Below, piece by piece: positions 49,625-58,404 of a stretch of DNA of 64,000 bases (position 1 is its first letter; the number at the start of each line of letters is the position of its first letter). The stretch comes from a virus: positions 1 to 64,000 of IMG/VR virus record IMGVR_UViG_3300025574_000001; one strand, 5' to 3'. Below the pieces are notes generated by a model. That model searched no databases. It was not told the DNA's origin and saw only the letters and a program-made list of their open reading frames with translations. The translations under genes and the position numbers were made by a program.

Positions 49625-50001
49625 TGAAGGCTCTTAAGATGAATGTGGACGGCAAGACTGAAGTTGTAGCATTCACAAATGCAACGTGTTACAAAACGTT
49701 GAATGAAGGTGTGAACGGCTATATCCAATGTGTTCGCTTACATCACCTCAACGTTGACATGTGGGTGAATGAGGAAGGGAAGTTACGTGATCTTCCCACA
49801 AACGACCAAGCAACACTGATGTGGGTACGGTCATACGGACCCACGGATGTGATTAAGGGTAATGTGGTCTTCACTTCACATACGAATTCCATGGGCAACA
49901 CTGTTGGATTAAGTGATGAACAGATTGAAAAGATTAAGAAAGAGATCATCGACTTTCTTAAGGTCACGATCATCAGTCTTGACGACATAGTAGAGTTGTA
50001 A
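49624..50001 (+). CDS. hypothetical protein
   Basis: 125 residues, TAATG overlap. NVDGKTEVVAFTNATCYKTLNEGVNGYIQCVRLHHLNVDMWVNEEGKLRDLPTN resembles DUF3846-like proteins (a small value reported in the family as phage/plasmid accessory). Ends helical. Unknown function. Confidence 0.5.
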   Translation: MKALKMNVDGKTEVVAFTNATCYKTLNEGVNGYIQCVRLHHLNVDMWVNEEGKLRDLPTNDQATLMWVRSYGPTDVIKGNVVFTSHTNSMGNTVGLSDEQIEKIKKEIIDFLKVTIISLDDIVEL

Positions 50002-50016
50002 CGACGAAAGGACGAA

Positions 50017-50133
50017 ATGAATATGATTTACAACGCACTTACATATTTCTTTTGGCACGCATTCTTTGTCATCGGAACTCTCTCAGCAATCGGTGTATGC
50101 ATCATCGGCATAAAGGAAATGCGTGGCAACTGA
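50017..50133 (+). CDS. 38-residue membrane peptide
   Basis: ATG 50017 after AAAGGACG. NALTYFFWHAFFVIGTLSA then IGVCIIGIKEMRGN: one long hydrophobic helix. Overlaps the next gene by 11 bases in another frame. Confidence 0.5.
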   Translation: MNMIYNALTYFFWHAFFVIGTLSAIGVCIIGIKEMRGN

Positions 50134-50341
50134 ACTTCACACGCACATCACAGCAATAACGTTGTGGCGCACTGAACACGGTGCAACTATTTTCAAGGCA
50201 GTGTGTACGTGTGGAAAGTGGGAAGAGCAGCGAACTGATTCATCCATCATTCTTGACAAGTGTGTTGCACACGAACTCTCGAATCTGGCGAAGGACATAA
50301 ACCTATGGAAAGAAAGGAATGAAAAAAATGGCAACGACTGA
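50123..50341 (+). CDS. hypothetical protein
   Basis: 72 residues from GTG 50123. HITAITLWRTEHGATIFKAVCTCGKWEEQRTDSS with one C-x-C and His; likely metal-binding zinc-ribbon remnant. Overlaps next gene. Confidence 0.5.
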   Translation: MATELHTHITAITLWRTEHGATIFKAVCTCGKWEEQRTDSSIILDKCVAHELSNLAKDINLWKERNEKNGND

Positions 50342-50516
50342 ACAAACGAAACAAGAAAAAATCAATGAGATCGACCAGAGTTTGAATCTTGCACGTGTCC
50401 AATTGGGTGAGGCGAAGTTTGTCTTGGGTAAGGGCGACACAGAGCAAGTGAAGTTCTTGACGAATCGCACCATCATTGAACTGAACAACATCCTCACGAA
50501 AGTTGAGGGTCTGTGA
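50319..50516 (+). CDS. small helical protein
   Basis: 65 residues (ATG 50319; ATG 50328 is possible with AAAGG upstream). KQEKINEIDQSLNLARVQLGEAKFVL then RTIIELNNILTKV: coiled-coil-like. Unknown. GTGA overlap with the next gene. Confidence 0.5.
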   Translation: MKKMATTEQTKQEKINEIDQSLNLARVQLGEAKFVLGKGDTEQVKFLTNRTIIELNNILTKVEGL

Positions 50517-50647
50517 GCGACAACTCATCACAGCATTATGTCCCAGTGAAGTGTGAGTGTAGTCACAAGGACAAGAAGCACATTGGCGGAAAAGGTCCTT
50601 GCACAGTACGTGATTGTGACTGTGATGAGATGCGGGCAGTGCGATGA
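50513..50647 (+). CDS. 44-residue zinc-binding protein
   Basis: GTG 50513. KCECSHKDKKHIGG then GPCTVRDCDCDE: two C-x-C clusters plus His, a tight zinc site. Related small proteins (C.C.H....GPC....C.C) are common in actinophages. ATGA overlap with the next gene. Confidence 0.55.
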   Translation: MSDNSSQHYVPVKCECSHKDKKHIGGKGPCTVRDCDCDEMRAVR

Positions 50648-50775
50648 GTAAGCGTTCACGCAAGAAGGAAGTAAAAAGAGAAGACAAAGTATTCCGTAAG
50701 TCAGTGAAACGTTATGAACGCTTTTTACAGGACCAAAGGAATTGGACGAAAGGACGGAGTGATGCAAGGAGATAG
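50644..50775 (+). CDS. 43-residue basic protein
   Basis: ATG 50644. MSKRSRKKEVKREDKVFRKS..., ends KGRSDARR; over one third Lys/Arg. Likely nucleic-acid-associated or unfolded. Overlaps next gene. Confidence 0.5.
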   Translation: MSKRSRKKEVKREDKVFRKSVKRYERFLQDQRNWTKGRSDARR

Positions 50776-50995
50776 GAACGAGACGGAATGGTGTGGTCTT
50801 AAGGAAAATGATCCTGTCTTAGTGTCAGGAATCAAAGGACAGTTTCTTTTCGACTACGTGAGGATGGATGGTGACAAACCCATCTGGGTTTCCGTCACAC
50901 GTGCGAAGACGGACAAGAGGCAAGGAACTCGGATGGTGACACCTGACAGGATTGGTGTTCAACAAGGTCGTGGCATGAGGATGGTGCTGCAATGA
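50762..50995 (+). CDS. hypothetical protein, SH3/KOW-like
   Basis: 77 residues from ATG 50762 (AAAGGACGGAG upstream). WCGLKENDPVLVSGIKGQFLFDYVRMDGDKPIWVSVT has a small barrel pattern. The tail is basic. Unknown. ATGA overlap with the next gene. Confidence 0.5.
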   Translation: MQGDRNETEWCGLKENDPVLVSGIKGQFLFDYVRMDGDKPIWVSVTRAKTDKRQGTRMVTPDRIGVQQGRGMRMVLQ

Positions 50996-51117
50996 CGAGA
51001 TCAAAGTATGTGCGACGTGACAACACCACGCCAACGAAATCAGCGATGAAGACGCGACGGGAACAGCGTCGTGCACGCAACAAGGCAGCACGCGCCAGTC
51101 GGAAGAAGAACCGATGA
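50992..51117 (+). CDS. 41-residue highly basic protein
   Basis: ATG 50992. Ends with KTRREQRRARNKAARASRKK; about 16 Lys/Arg in 41. Probably binds nucleic acid. ATGA overlaps on both sides. Confidence 0.5.
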   Translation: MTRSKYVRRDNTTPTKSAMKTRREQRRARNKAARASRKKNR

Positions 51118-51380
51118 AGATCTGCGGAACGTGTAAGAAGCCTGTGGCTTATATTGTCACACGCACATCCGGTCTTTGGCGTCACGGCACTGGGAACTGG
51201 CGATGTGCACCTCCTTTCATAGGTGATGCCAACACATCGCAGATTGAAGTGCGAATGGCGAAGTGTTCAGTGTGTAAGACTGAAAAACCCACAAGCGAAT
51301 TGGAGGGTGACAAGTTATTGGTGCATCATACGTATCTTGATCACGACGATTACTGGTGTGGCTGTGTGGGTGGCGACTGA
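51114..51380 (+). CDS. double zinc-finger protein
   Basis: 88 residues. MKICGTCKKPVAYIVT ... NWRC, then KCSVCKTEKPTSELEGD ... HHTYLDHDDYWCGC: two metal sites of C-x2-C type, the second followed by His. Unknown role. After it, 51381-51478 has only a nine-codon frame (GTG 51429). Confidence 0.6.
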   Translation: MKICGTCKKPVAYIVTRTSGLWRHGTGNWRCAPPFIGDANTSQIEVRMAKCSVCKTEKPTSELEGDKLLVHHTYLDHDDYWCGCVGGD

Positions 51381-51478
51381 TCTTGATAGTTTTTTGATAA
51401 ACGACGAAGAGATGAAGGGAGGTGAACTGTGAACAACGCGATGTATGAAGTTGCCTAGTCGCCAATCGAAGGAGTCCC

Positions 51479-51907
51479 ATGACTCGCAAGATCATAGCAA
51501 CGCTTTTCATATGTTTGTTGGTGGGCTTTGGAAATGTTCAGATCTCCAGTGCCCACACTACGCATTCAACGCATCACACAGCGACAGTGCTGTGGTACCA
51601 ACCACTTTTACAAATTCCTCATTCATGGATGCCAGCGATTAAATGTTTGATGATGGCGGAATCACGTTCCACAACTGCACACCCGAATCTTGGTGACAAT
51701 CGTTCACCAGCAATAGGACAGTATTCGGGAATCTTTCAGATGGGCAATTACGTTGGTGGCGTGTGGGATACTTACGCAATGCCACGACTACATGTGCAAA
51801 TCTGGAATGCAACACCATACCAACAAGCCGAAGGGTTCGTGGATGTGTTGCGGTACGACGGTGGATTTCATCCGTGGCATGGTGATGGGTGCATCTACCC
51901 TAATTGA
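51479..51907 (+). CDS. secreted lysozyme/Rpf-like transglycosylase
   Basis: 142 residues. MTRKIIATLFICLLVGFGNV plus ISSA is a signal peptide. Then CLMMAESRSTTAHPNLGDNRSPAIGQYSGIFQMGN with candidate catalytic Glu61, W...YA, and QAEGFVDVLRYDGGFHPW follow the transglycosylase-like / resuscitation-promoting factor pattern (C...ES......G..Q), which cleaves peptidoglycan glycans. The exported form suggests wall work from outside the membrane. Confidence 0.65.
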   Translation: MTRKIIATLFICLLVGFGNVQISSAHTTHSTHHTATVLWYQPLLQIPHSWMPAIKCLMMAESRSTTAHPNLGDNRSPAIGQYSGIFQMGNYVGGVWDTYAMPRLHVQIWNATPYQQAEGFVDVLRYDGGFHPWHGDGCIYPN

Positions 51908-51925
51908 GGTGAGTCACTCTTTGTT

Positions 51926-51955
51926 GTGATGACGTGCTATTGTTGGCGTCATCAC
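51926..51955 (+). promoter_or_regulatory. inverted repeat around an extended -10
   Basis: GTGATGACG (51926-51934) and CGTCATCAC (51947-51955) flank TGCTATTGT (51935-51943). The -10-like box lies inside the loop, as in an operator-controlled promoter, 20 bases before AGGAG and ATG 51973. It could also be a plain hairpin. Confidence 0.5.
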
Positions 51956-51972
51956 GACATAGGAGTGTCACA

Positions 51973-52350
51973 ATGGCCCTTGTTTATCTCACCGCAACAA
52001 CGGCAAGTGCAGCAATGGACGCCGTTGTCCCCGCCTCAACAAACATGGCAATCAGTTTGCATATCAGCACTGGCCCTGGGAACACGGGTGCCAATGAATG
52101 CGCAGGTACTGGGTACGCATACCAGCAAGGACAGTTCATCGCTGCGGTGTCGGGTGTTAAGACCGGACCCAACGCCGCGGTGTCGTTCACATCGACCGCA
52201 TGGACCGGCACCATTGGTTATTTCGGTGTATGGGACACGACACACGCAACATGGAAATGCGGAGGTGCACTGACCGCGACACTCACACCGCCATCATCAT
52301 GCACCATCGTCATTGCCATCGCTGGACTTTCACTTTCGATTCAAGGCTAA
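51973..52350 (+). CDS. probable virion decoration / beta-sandwich protein
   Basis: 125 residues from ATG 51973 (AGGAG). VYLTATTASAAMDAVVPASTNMAISLHIST, then SFTSTAWTGTIGYFGVWDT and CTIVIAIAGLSLSIQ: small beta-sandwich in the style of actinophage 'phage tail/collar' proteins. Starts the second structural block. Exact role unknown. Confidence 0.55.
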   Translation: MALVYLTATTASAAMDAVVPASTNMAISLHISTGPGNTGANECAGTGYAYQQGQFIAAVSGVKTGPNAAVSFTSTAWTGTIGYFGVWDTTHATWKCGGALTATLTPPSSCTIVIAIAGLSLSIQG

Positions 52351-52359
52351 GGAGACAAG

Positions 52360-52737
52360 ATGTCAGATGACGTCATCAAGACCAAGGTTGGTGTCGATGC
52401 TAACGGCATGGACAAATTCAATTACAACTGGAAGGATCATCCAGGAATGCAGGATGTCGATCCTCGCAACCACACGCACATCGCAATCGTTACTGGACCA
52501 CTAGGCGGCAGTGTGTCGTTGGCCGATGGCACGTCATATGATATGACGGAGACGTTGATTGTTGTGCCAGTGAAAGACGCTGACGAACTGGTGACGAAGA
52601 TTCACGACGTCCACCGTCTTGCCGGCCTCACCACCGAACCGACACCCACCACCGCGGAAGTGAAGGCCAAGCGAATGGCCAGTGCGGAGGAAGCGGCAGT
52701 GAAACATGGGTTGCCACCCGCGGCTGTGACACGATGA
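52360..52737 (+). CDS. hypothetical structural-block protein
   Basis: 125 residues, AAGGAGA before ATG 52360. VDPRNHTHIAIVTGPLGGSVSLADGTSYDMTETLIVVP then a helical tail with AEEAAVKHG. Not recognised. ATGA overlap with the GH16-like gene. Confidence 0.5.
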   Translation: MSDDVIKTKVGVDANGMDKFNYNWKDHPGMQDVDPRNHTHIAIVTGPLGGSVSLADGTSYDMTETLIVVPVKDADELVTKIHDVHRLAGLTTEPTPTTAEVKAKRMASAEEAAVKHGLPPAAVTR

Positions 52738-53876
52738 CGGACACTGCACTCGTCACTCTGACGCCAGCACAGGCGACCACAGCACGGGCGAACGGTTTCA
52801 CCGTCTATTCGACAACGGTGAATGGTGTTGCACTCGAATTGGCGTTACCTAGTGCAATCGTTGTGACGCCACCTCCGCCTCCACCTACACAGACGTTTAC
52901 GGCAACGCAAGTTGGCACTAGTCAGATTCAAGTTGCCTGGGCCGGGTTCTCACCAGTCAAGATCGGACGTAATGGTGTGGATTCGAATGGCACTGGTCCT
53001 TGGAGCACTGCAACGCTGACCGGCGAACCATCCACCGGCACGTTCACGTTCAACAGTCTTGTGCCGGGTAATTCGTACATCCTCACGGCGACGAAAGCGG
53101 ATGGCACAGCGATAACGACCGCCATCACGATGTCCGGTGGTGTAGTAGTGACGCCACCGCCTGTCACACCACCACCGAACTCGGGTACCTACCCCCTGGG
53201 AATTGATCCCTACCCTCTAGGCGTGGGTGAGTCAGTGATCAAACTGTTTGACTTCAAGTCAGGTCTTAACACAACTGACTTCGGCGTGTACAGCGGTAAG
53301 TCACAGCCATCTAATGGACAGTTCGTCACCATCAATACCACTGTTGTTGGTGGTGAATTGAATCTTAAGATGAACCAGAATCCGAGTCTTGGCACACCAG
53401 TGAACAACAATGAAGTTGGCGCGGGCGTTCAACTCATCTCACACACGATGCAACCGGGTCAGCGCATTGAGTTTGCGTTTAAGAATGTTCCGATGAATGG
53501 TGCATATCAAATCGGTCTTCTGTTCGCGGCTGACAACGTGTGGCCGGGTCACGGCGAAATCGACATTCTTGAACAAGATGACGGTGGTGCGTTTAAGAGC
53601 ACCGTCATTTCCAATGCGGGTAACCCGCAAAAGGCTGTCCCAACCACCAACGCCAGCGCACACATGATGGCACTCGCGTGGACCACGGACGGACACCTGC
53701 GTTTCTATCTCGACAACCTCACGACACCGTACTGGGATTTTCCAACACCACCCGCACCGTTCGGTGCAGCCGGTCTGAACTTCTGTTTGCAGACCCAACA
53801 GGAATCCATCTTCAATTCACCGGGTTTGACAAGCGATGAAATCGTTGACTGGGTTCGTTTGGTGAAGTTGGCATGA
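52734..53876 (+). CDS. GH16-like glycoside hydrolase with fibronectin-type domain
   Basis: 380 residues. 1-40 small N-domain; Pro stretch; fibronectin-III-like domain about 53-135; second Pro linker; then a concanavalin-type domain about 165-380 with VWPGHGEIDILEQ. The Glu275-Ile-Asp277-Ile-Leu-Glu280 matches the GH16 catalytic motif (E-I-D-x-x-E) exactly. GH16 enzymes cut beta-1,3/1,4-glucans, agars or related glycans. Probably a virion or exported enzyme against host capsule or matrix. No signal peptide. Confidence 0.75.
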   Translation: MTDTALVTLTPAQATTARANGFTVYSTTVNGVALELALPSAIVVTPPPPPPTQTFTATQVGTSQIQVAWAGFSPVKIGRNGVDSNGTGPWSTATLTGEPSTGTFTFNSLVPGNSYILTATKADGTAITTAITMSGGVVVTPPPVTPPPNSGTYPLGIDPYPLGVGESVIKLFDFKSGLNTTDFGVYSGKSQPSNGQFVTINTTVVGGELNLKMNQNPSLGTPVNNNEVGAGVQLISHTMQPGQRIEFAFKNVPMNGAYQIGLLFAADNVWPGHGEIDILEQDDGGAFKSTVISNAGNPQKAVPTTNASAHMMALAWTTDGHLRFYLDNLTTPYWDFPTPPAPFGAAGLNFCLQTQQESIFNSPGLTSDEIVDWVRLVKLA

Positions 53877-54532
53877 ACACTCACGGAGCCGTCGATCTTG
53901 CACCAACCAAAGCAAAGATTGAACTAGGTCGTTTTCACGACCCATCGATTGAACGGATGGCGGAGATTGCGCACGACTTAAACGCCACAATGTATTCAGG
54001 TGGATGGGTCAACTTGTTGAACTTTGATTCGCCTGAACAAGATACGGCGGTCACGCCTAAGAACACCTTCACAACAATGGCAGACATTTGTAATCCGCAG
54101 CGTCCGTTCATCCCGGCGAACTCGGTGAAGACCGGAACGATCTTTCGCATAATGGCGTGGGGGACCGTCGGTTCGGCGGCCGGCACGGCGACGACAACGA
54201 TGGGACTGTACCTGAACGGTGCCGCAGCCGGGACGCAACTTGCCGTCACAGCCGCACAGACACCGGCAACATCAACTGTGAACTGTTGGAATATGGACAC
54301 GCAGGCTCGTGTCGTGTCAATCGGCGCAGCAGGGACCATCGTCACCATCGGAGACGTCATGGGAATTAACGCCACCGCGACAACCGGTGTGCTGATGCCC
54401 GCAACACTTCCTGCGGCAGCGGCCTTCAACACAACACAGGCGAACAGCATTACCATCGCCGCATCGTGGAGTGTGTCGGCAGCGGGCAACACCTACTCCG
54501 TTCATGGTTTCACCGTGGAGCAATTGAACTGA
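53873..54532 (+). CDS. structural-type protein, unknown
   Basis: 219 residues, ATGA overlap. After a helical start, an Ala/Thr-rich beta region (TIFRIMAWGTVGSAAGTATTTMGLYLNG..., NSITIAASWSVSAAGNTYSVHGFTVEQ) resembles jelly-roll tail or appendage domains in phages. Probable virion protein beside the GH16-like enzyme. Confidence 0.55.
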   Translation: MNTHGAVDLAPTKAKIELGRFHDPSIERMAEIAHDLNATMYSGGWVNLLNFDSPEQDTAVTPKNTFTTMADICNPQRPFIPANSVKTGTIFRIMAWGTVGSAAGTATTTMGLYLNGAAAGTQLAVTAAQTPATSTVNCWNMDTQARVVSIGAAGTIVTIGDVMGINATATTGVLMPATLPAAAAFNTTQANSITIAASWSVSAAGNTYSVHGFTVEQLN

Positions 54533-54540
54533 CGTAAGTC

Positions 54541-57500
54541 ATGACAATCAACAAGGCCCAAAGTACCGGCACTGGTGCAGGATGGGGTGCGTCACCGATC
54601 TCCGTCACGCTGAATAATGTCGCTCCTGGCAATGCACTGTTTTTTGCAATCAATATCCAGGGCGGCGCGGGACTTGGTGTCTCTGGCATTACGGACAACA
54701 ACGGCAACACGTGGACCAAGATAATTGCATTTCCCGATAACACCGGCTATGGCAACCAAGACACAGAGTTGTGGTGGGTCAAAAATAATCAAGTTGGCGG
54801 AACGGTAACCCTCTCGGTCGCGTACACCGGCACACCCTACGGAACTGTCGGCTCATACAACATCATGGTGTGGTTTGCAGAATTTCCCAATGTAAAAGCG
54901 GTGAACACATCTGGACTCGCAACAGGTACATCAACTGCACCACTGTCATTGGCGATAGGAAGCAGCACCGGCACTAACACTCTAATAATTTCACTGGCGT
55001 CTCTCACAACCCTGAACCTGGGATCACCAACCGCGTCACCAACCGCGCCGTGGGTCAATGAAGTAATCCCTGGCAGTGTTGGCAACGACCTGTTCATTGC
55101 GTGGCAGGTCATGACGTCGTTTACCTCAGTTCAAGCGTCATGGACCCTGGCGACCAGTGGTATATGGGCAGTGTGGGCTGTAGCACTCACACCGGAACCA
55201 TTGTTGTCTGCATCACCACCGCCGCCGATTGCATTTGGACCACCGATTGGACCGCCCCCTCTTCGGGCGTGGCTTTTTGGCCCACGAGTTAATTATGATG
55301 CGGGTGCAAACGTTGCGACACAAAACGCTGCGGGTACTTTCGCCGGGACATTCGGCACCACTGGTATCCTTGATGTATTGGTGGCAGGATCATTCTTAGG
55401 AACATACACCGATTCAACAAGTCCTCTCACTATCCCAATCACTGCATCAGTCACATATAATTATTCAACGGTTGCCGCAGTGAACCTTGGTGCTGCGGGT
55501 TTGTTCGCTGGTGCATTCACAGAGACAAGTCAAGTGAACCTTGATGTGGCAGGATCGTTCTTAAGTTCATACACGACGTCAACGAGTGTTCTTACGATTC
55601 CCATTACCGCTACCGTCACGTATAACTACACATCCACGGGTGTAATCGCGTATGGCGTTGCGGGTTCATTCACCGGGATGTATGCAGCAACGACCAGTGT
55701 CCTCACCATGCCGGTCGCTGCTACTGTCACATATAACTACACAGCAACAGGTGGCATTGCGTTTGGTGTTACAAGCGCTGTGACGTATCTGTATTCCACG
55801 ACTGCCACTGTCGCGTTGGGCGTCTCAGGCGTGGCGGCGTACACGTATAGCGCAACTGGTGCGATCATATTCATTGAAGCGGGTACGTTCCTTGGCACGT
55901 ATTCAACTGCGGCAACAATCGCACTGGGTGTGAGTGGTGTTGGTGCATACACATACAGCACATCAACAAGTGTCTTAACGTTCAAGATCGCCGGCACTGG
56001 TGCATACACGTACAGCACATCCACAAGCACTCTTGTCTTCTCTCTCACTGGCACTGGTGCATACACATACTCTGCGACTGGTGGTGTTGGGATTGCGGTT
56101 ACAAGTAGCGTCATGTATAACTACACAGCCAGTGGTGCGTTGATTCCGCAAGTCACAGGTGTCGTCACATACAACTATTCAGCAACAGGTGCAGTGGCAC
56201 TTCGCGTGAGTGGCACGTTCACTGGAACATATACCACAAGTGGGAATGTTGGGTTAGGTGTTGCTGCGTCAGTGACATACAACTATTCCGCGACAGGCAG
56301 TGTGATATTTGTTCTTGCAGGAACAGGCGCGTATACATTCACAAGCACTGGTGCCATCGCCTATGGAGTGTCTGGTGCTGCGACATATAACTACACCGCG
56401 ACAGGCGTTGCCACGTACATTGTTAGTGGCGCATTCACTGGCACGTATTCGACGAGTGCAACTATTGCGATTAGTGTGGGTGCAACATTTGCGGGTACTT
56501 ATCAAAGTACGGGTCTTGTTGTCTTCCCAGTGTTGGGAACCTTCGCCGGAACATACACAACCGCGGGTAATGTGTCGGCTGTCACCATCATAGGTGCAAG
56601 TCCAGGATTCGTAGGTGCATACACGACAGCAACGAGTGGCGTCACGTATGGAGTGACAGGAACGTTTGTCATGTCATACACTTCCAGCACGAGTGTCTTG
56701 ACCATTCCTATTGCTGGTGTAGGAGCATACACTTACACCGCTGCCGGCGTACTGAAAATTCCAATCACTGGCACCACAGCGTACACATTCACAAGTAGTG
56801 GTGGTGTGGTCTTCATGCTCACTGGCACGTTCGCTGGTTCGTACACATCAACGAGTACTCTTGGAATTAAAGTGTCAGGTGCAGGTGCATACGTCTTCAC
56901 TAGTAGTGGTGCTGTCATTATCCCAATCACAGGTGCGTTCGCTGGTGCATACACAGAGACGAGTCACATTGGTCTGCAAGTTGGTGGAACATTTGCGGGA
57001 TCATACACAGAGACGAGTCACATCAGTATTCAAGTAAGCGGAACGTTTGTGGGATCATACACGTCAACAAGCCAAGTTGGAATTCGAGTAAGCGGAACGT
57101 TTACGGGATCATACACATCTACCGCTAGCGTCACTCTTCATATTGCTGGTGTTGGTGCGTATACATTCACTAGTGTTGGTGCACTCGTCATTCCAGTCAT
57201 AGGAACATTCACAGGATCATATGCATCAACCGCAACTGTCACTCTTCATATCGCTGCCACGTTCACTGCATCATATACATCAGTAGGACAAATTGCTATT
57301 GGTGTGAGTGCCGGATTCATTGGTTCATACACATCAGTTGCAAACATCACCATTCATATTGGCGGAACTGGTGCATACACTTACACTAGTGCTGGTGTTC
57401 TTATTGCACTTATCACAAGTACTATTGCGTATGTGTACACAGGAACAGGAACGGTGATACTGCACGTCACTGGTGGATTCATCGGTTCATATACATCCAC

Positions 57501-57804
57501 TGGGCAAATCAACATCAAAATAAATGCAAGTGGCACGTTCACTGGTTCATACACGTCAACCGCGACTGCATCTTTTCTTACTGTCCCAGCGGGTCTGTTC
57601 ATTGGTCTGTTCATTGGTGCGGGTGTCCCAAATCGAATTGGTCTTCTTTTCTTCATCGCTGCTACTAGGATGACGAATCGTCAGGCCACGGGAACATACA
57701 CAATGAATCGTGCAGTGACTGAAACACAGATGAAGAGTCGTCAAGCCACAATGACACGTACAACGAATCGCGCAATCGAAAAAATTGAAGACGCTACAAT
57801 CTAA
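54541..57804 (+). CDS. giant repeat protein (about 40 beta repeats of 18 residues)
   Basis: 1087 residues. About 1-220 a jelly-roll-like domain (SVTLNNVAPGNALFFAINIQGG); a Pro-rich hinge about 222-245; from about 264 to 1018 a tandem array with unit length 18, e.g. SGTFVGSYTSTSQVGIRV and SGTFTGSYTSTASVTLHI, alternating G.(F/G)xGxYT with hydrophobic strand. C-terminal 70 residues have RQAT...NRA repeats and a hydrophobic patch (AGLFIGLFIGAG). The array should fold as a long beta solenoid or fibrous stalk. Not recognised as a known fibre. Likely an exposed adhesin-type phage protein. Confidence 0.75.
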   Translation: MTINKAQSTGTGAGWGASPISVTLNNVAPGNALFFAINIQGGAGLGVSGITDNNGNTWTKIIAFPDNTGYGNQDTELWWVKNNQVGGTVTLSVAYTGTPYGTVGSYNIMVWFAEFPNVKAVNTSGLATGTSTAPLSLAIGSSTGTNTLIISLASLTTLNLGSPTASPTAPWVNEVIPGSVGNDLFIAWQVMTSFTSVQASWTLATSGIWAVWAVALTPEPLLSASPPPPIAFGPPIGPPPLRAWLFGPRVNYDAGANVATQNAAGTFAGTFGTTGILDVLVAGSFLGTYTDSTSPLTIPITASVTYNYSTVAAVNLGAAGLFAGAFTETSQVNLDVAGSFLSSYTTSTSVLTIPITATVTYNYTSTGVIAYGVAGSFTGMYAATTSVLTMPVAATVTYNYTATGGIAFGVTSAVTYLYSTTATVALGVSGVAAYTYSATGAIIFIEAGTFLGTYSTAATIALGVSGVGAYTYSTSTSVLTFKIAGTGAYTYSTSTSTLVFSLTGTGAYTYSATGGVGIAVTSSVMYNYTASGALIPQVTGVVTYNYSATGAVALRVSGTFTGTYTTSGNVGLGVAASVTYNYSATGSVIFVLAGTGAYTFTSTGAIAYGVSGAATYNYTATGVATYIVSGAFTGTYSTSATIAISVGATFAGTYQSTGLVVFPVLGTFAGTYTTAGNVSAVTIIGASPGFVGAYTTATSGVTYGVTGTFVMSYTSSTSVLTIPIAGVGAYTYTAAGVLKIPITGTTAYTFTSSGGVVFMLTGTFAGSYTSTSTLGIKVSGAGAYVFTSSGAVIIPITGAFAGAYTETSHIGLQVGGTFAGSYTETSHISIQVSGTFVGSYTSTSQVGIRVSGTFTGSYTSTASVTLHIAGVGAYTFTSVGALVIPVIGTFTGSYASTATVTLHIAATFTASYTSVGQIAIGVSAGFIGSYTSVANITIHIGGTGAYTYTSAGVLIALITSTIAYVYTGTGTVILHVTGGFIGSYTSTGQINIKINASGTFTGSYTSTATASFLTVPAGLFIGLFIGAGVPNRIGLLFFIAATRMTNRQATGTYTMNRAVTETQMKSRQATMTRTTNRAIEKIEDATI

Positions 57805-57820
57805 ATGAAGCGAGGACACA

Positions 57821-58189
57821 GTGGCTATTACATATCTTGAAGACAATGTGATTGAATTTGAGATGGTGTTTGTCGACCCTGACAATAATGATGCTCCTGT
57901 CGATCCTACTGTTGTGACTGCACAATTTTGGTTTTCACCTGACACTGTCACTGCGTACACTGCATACGGTTCAGTGATCACATATGCCGGTGCTATCATA
58001 TCCGCAGTGAACGTCATCAGTCGTATGTTGAATGCCGATGGTGTGTATTGCTATCGTGTGAGGTTCGATACCACTGGTCTTCCTATTCCTGTAGGTGTGC
58101 AATACGCTGGTGCACTATGTAAATGGAAGTCAACAGGTTCAGGACAAGCGGCGGACAACGACTATGCTCTTATCGAAACAAACAACTAA
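57821..58189 (+). CDS. hypothetical beta-rich protein
   Basis: 122 residues from GTG 57821. VIEFEMVFVDPDNNDAPVDPTVVTAQFWFSPD, then GVYCYRVRFDTTGLPIPVGVQYAGALCKWKSTG: Ig-like strands, of the kind encoded near phage head genes or appendages. Unknown. Confidence 0.55.
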   Translation: MAITYLEDNVIEFEMVFVDPDNNDAPVDPTVVTAQFWFSPDTVTAYTAYGSVITYAGAIISAVNVISRMLNADGVYCYRVRFDTTGLPIPVGVQYAGALCKWKSTGSGQAADNDYALIETNN

Positions 58190-58195
58190 GGAGAT

Positions 58196-58396
58196 ATGAT
58201 GTCAAAAGTTAAGGGTGGTAAAAGCCGAGGTAAGGGTGGCGGCGCAAAAGTCGTCAATGACACCACACAGGCTGGTAAGGGCAAGGGCAAGGCGACCAAG
58301 GCAATCGGAACGAACAAGGATCCTGCGGGCGGCACACCCGACGGCAACACAACTCCCGCAGTGAAGAAGGGTGCACTGGGCGCAGGAAAAGAATAA
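58196..58396 (+). CDS. small Gly/Lys-rich protein
   Basis: 66 residues (ATG 58196 or 58199), AAGGAGA upstream. KVKGGKSRGKGGGAKVV then KGKGKATKAIG; disordered, very basic; perhaps DNA-associated. Followed by a promoter. Confidence 0.5.
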   Translation: MMSKVKGGKSRGKGGGAKVVNDTTQAGKGKGKATKAIGTNKDPAGGTPDGNTTPAVKKGALGAGKE

Positions 58397-58404
58397 CGTC
58401 ACTT

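Noticed and set aside
53935-54492. Minus-strand 185-codon Ala/Val-rich frame
   Set aside because: Antisense of an Ala/Thr-rich structural gene that has proper overlaps with its neighbours.
55330-57600. Tandem repeat that could suggest a CRISPR array or satellite
   Set aside because: The 54-base period is in frame within one long coding region, and copies differ at many positions; no spacers.
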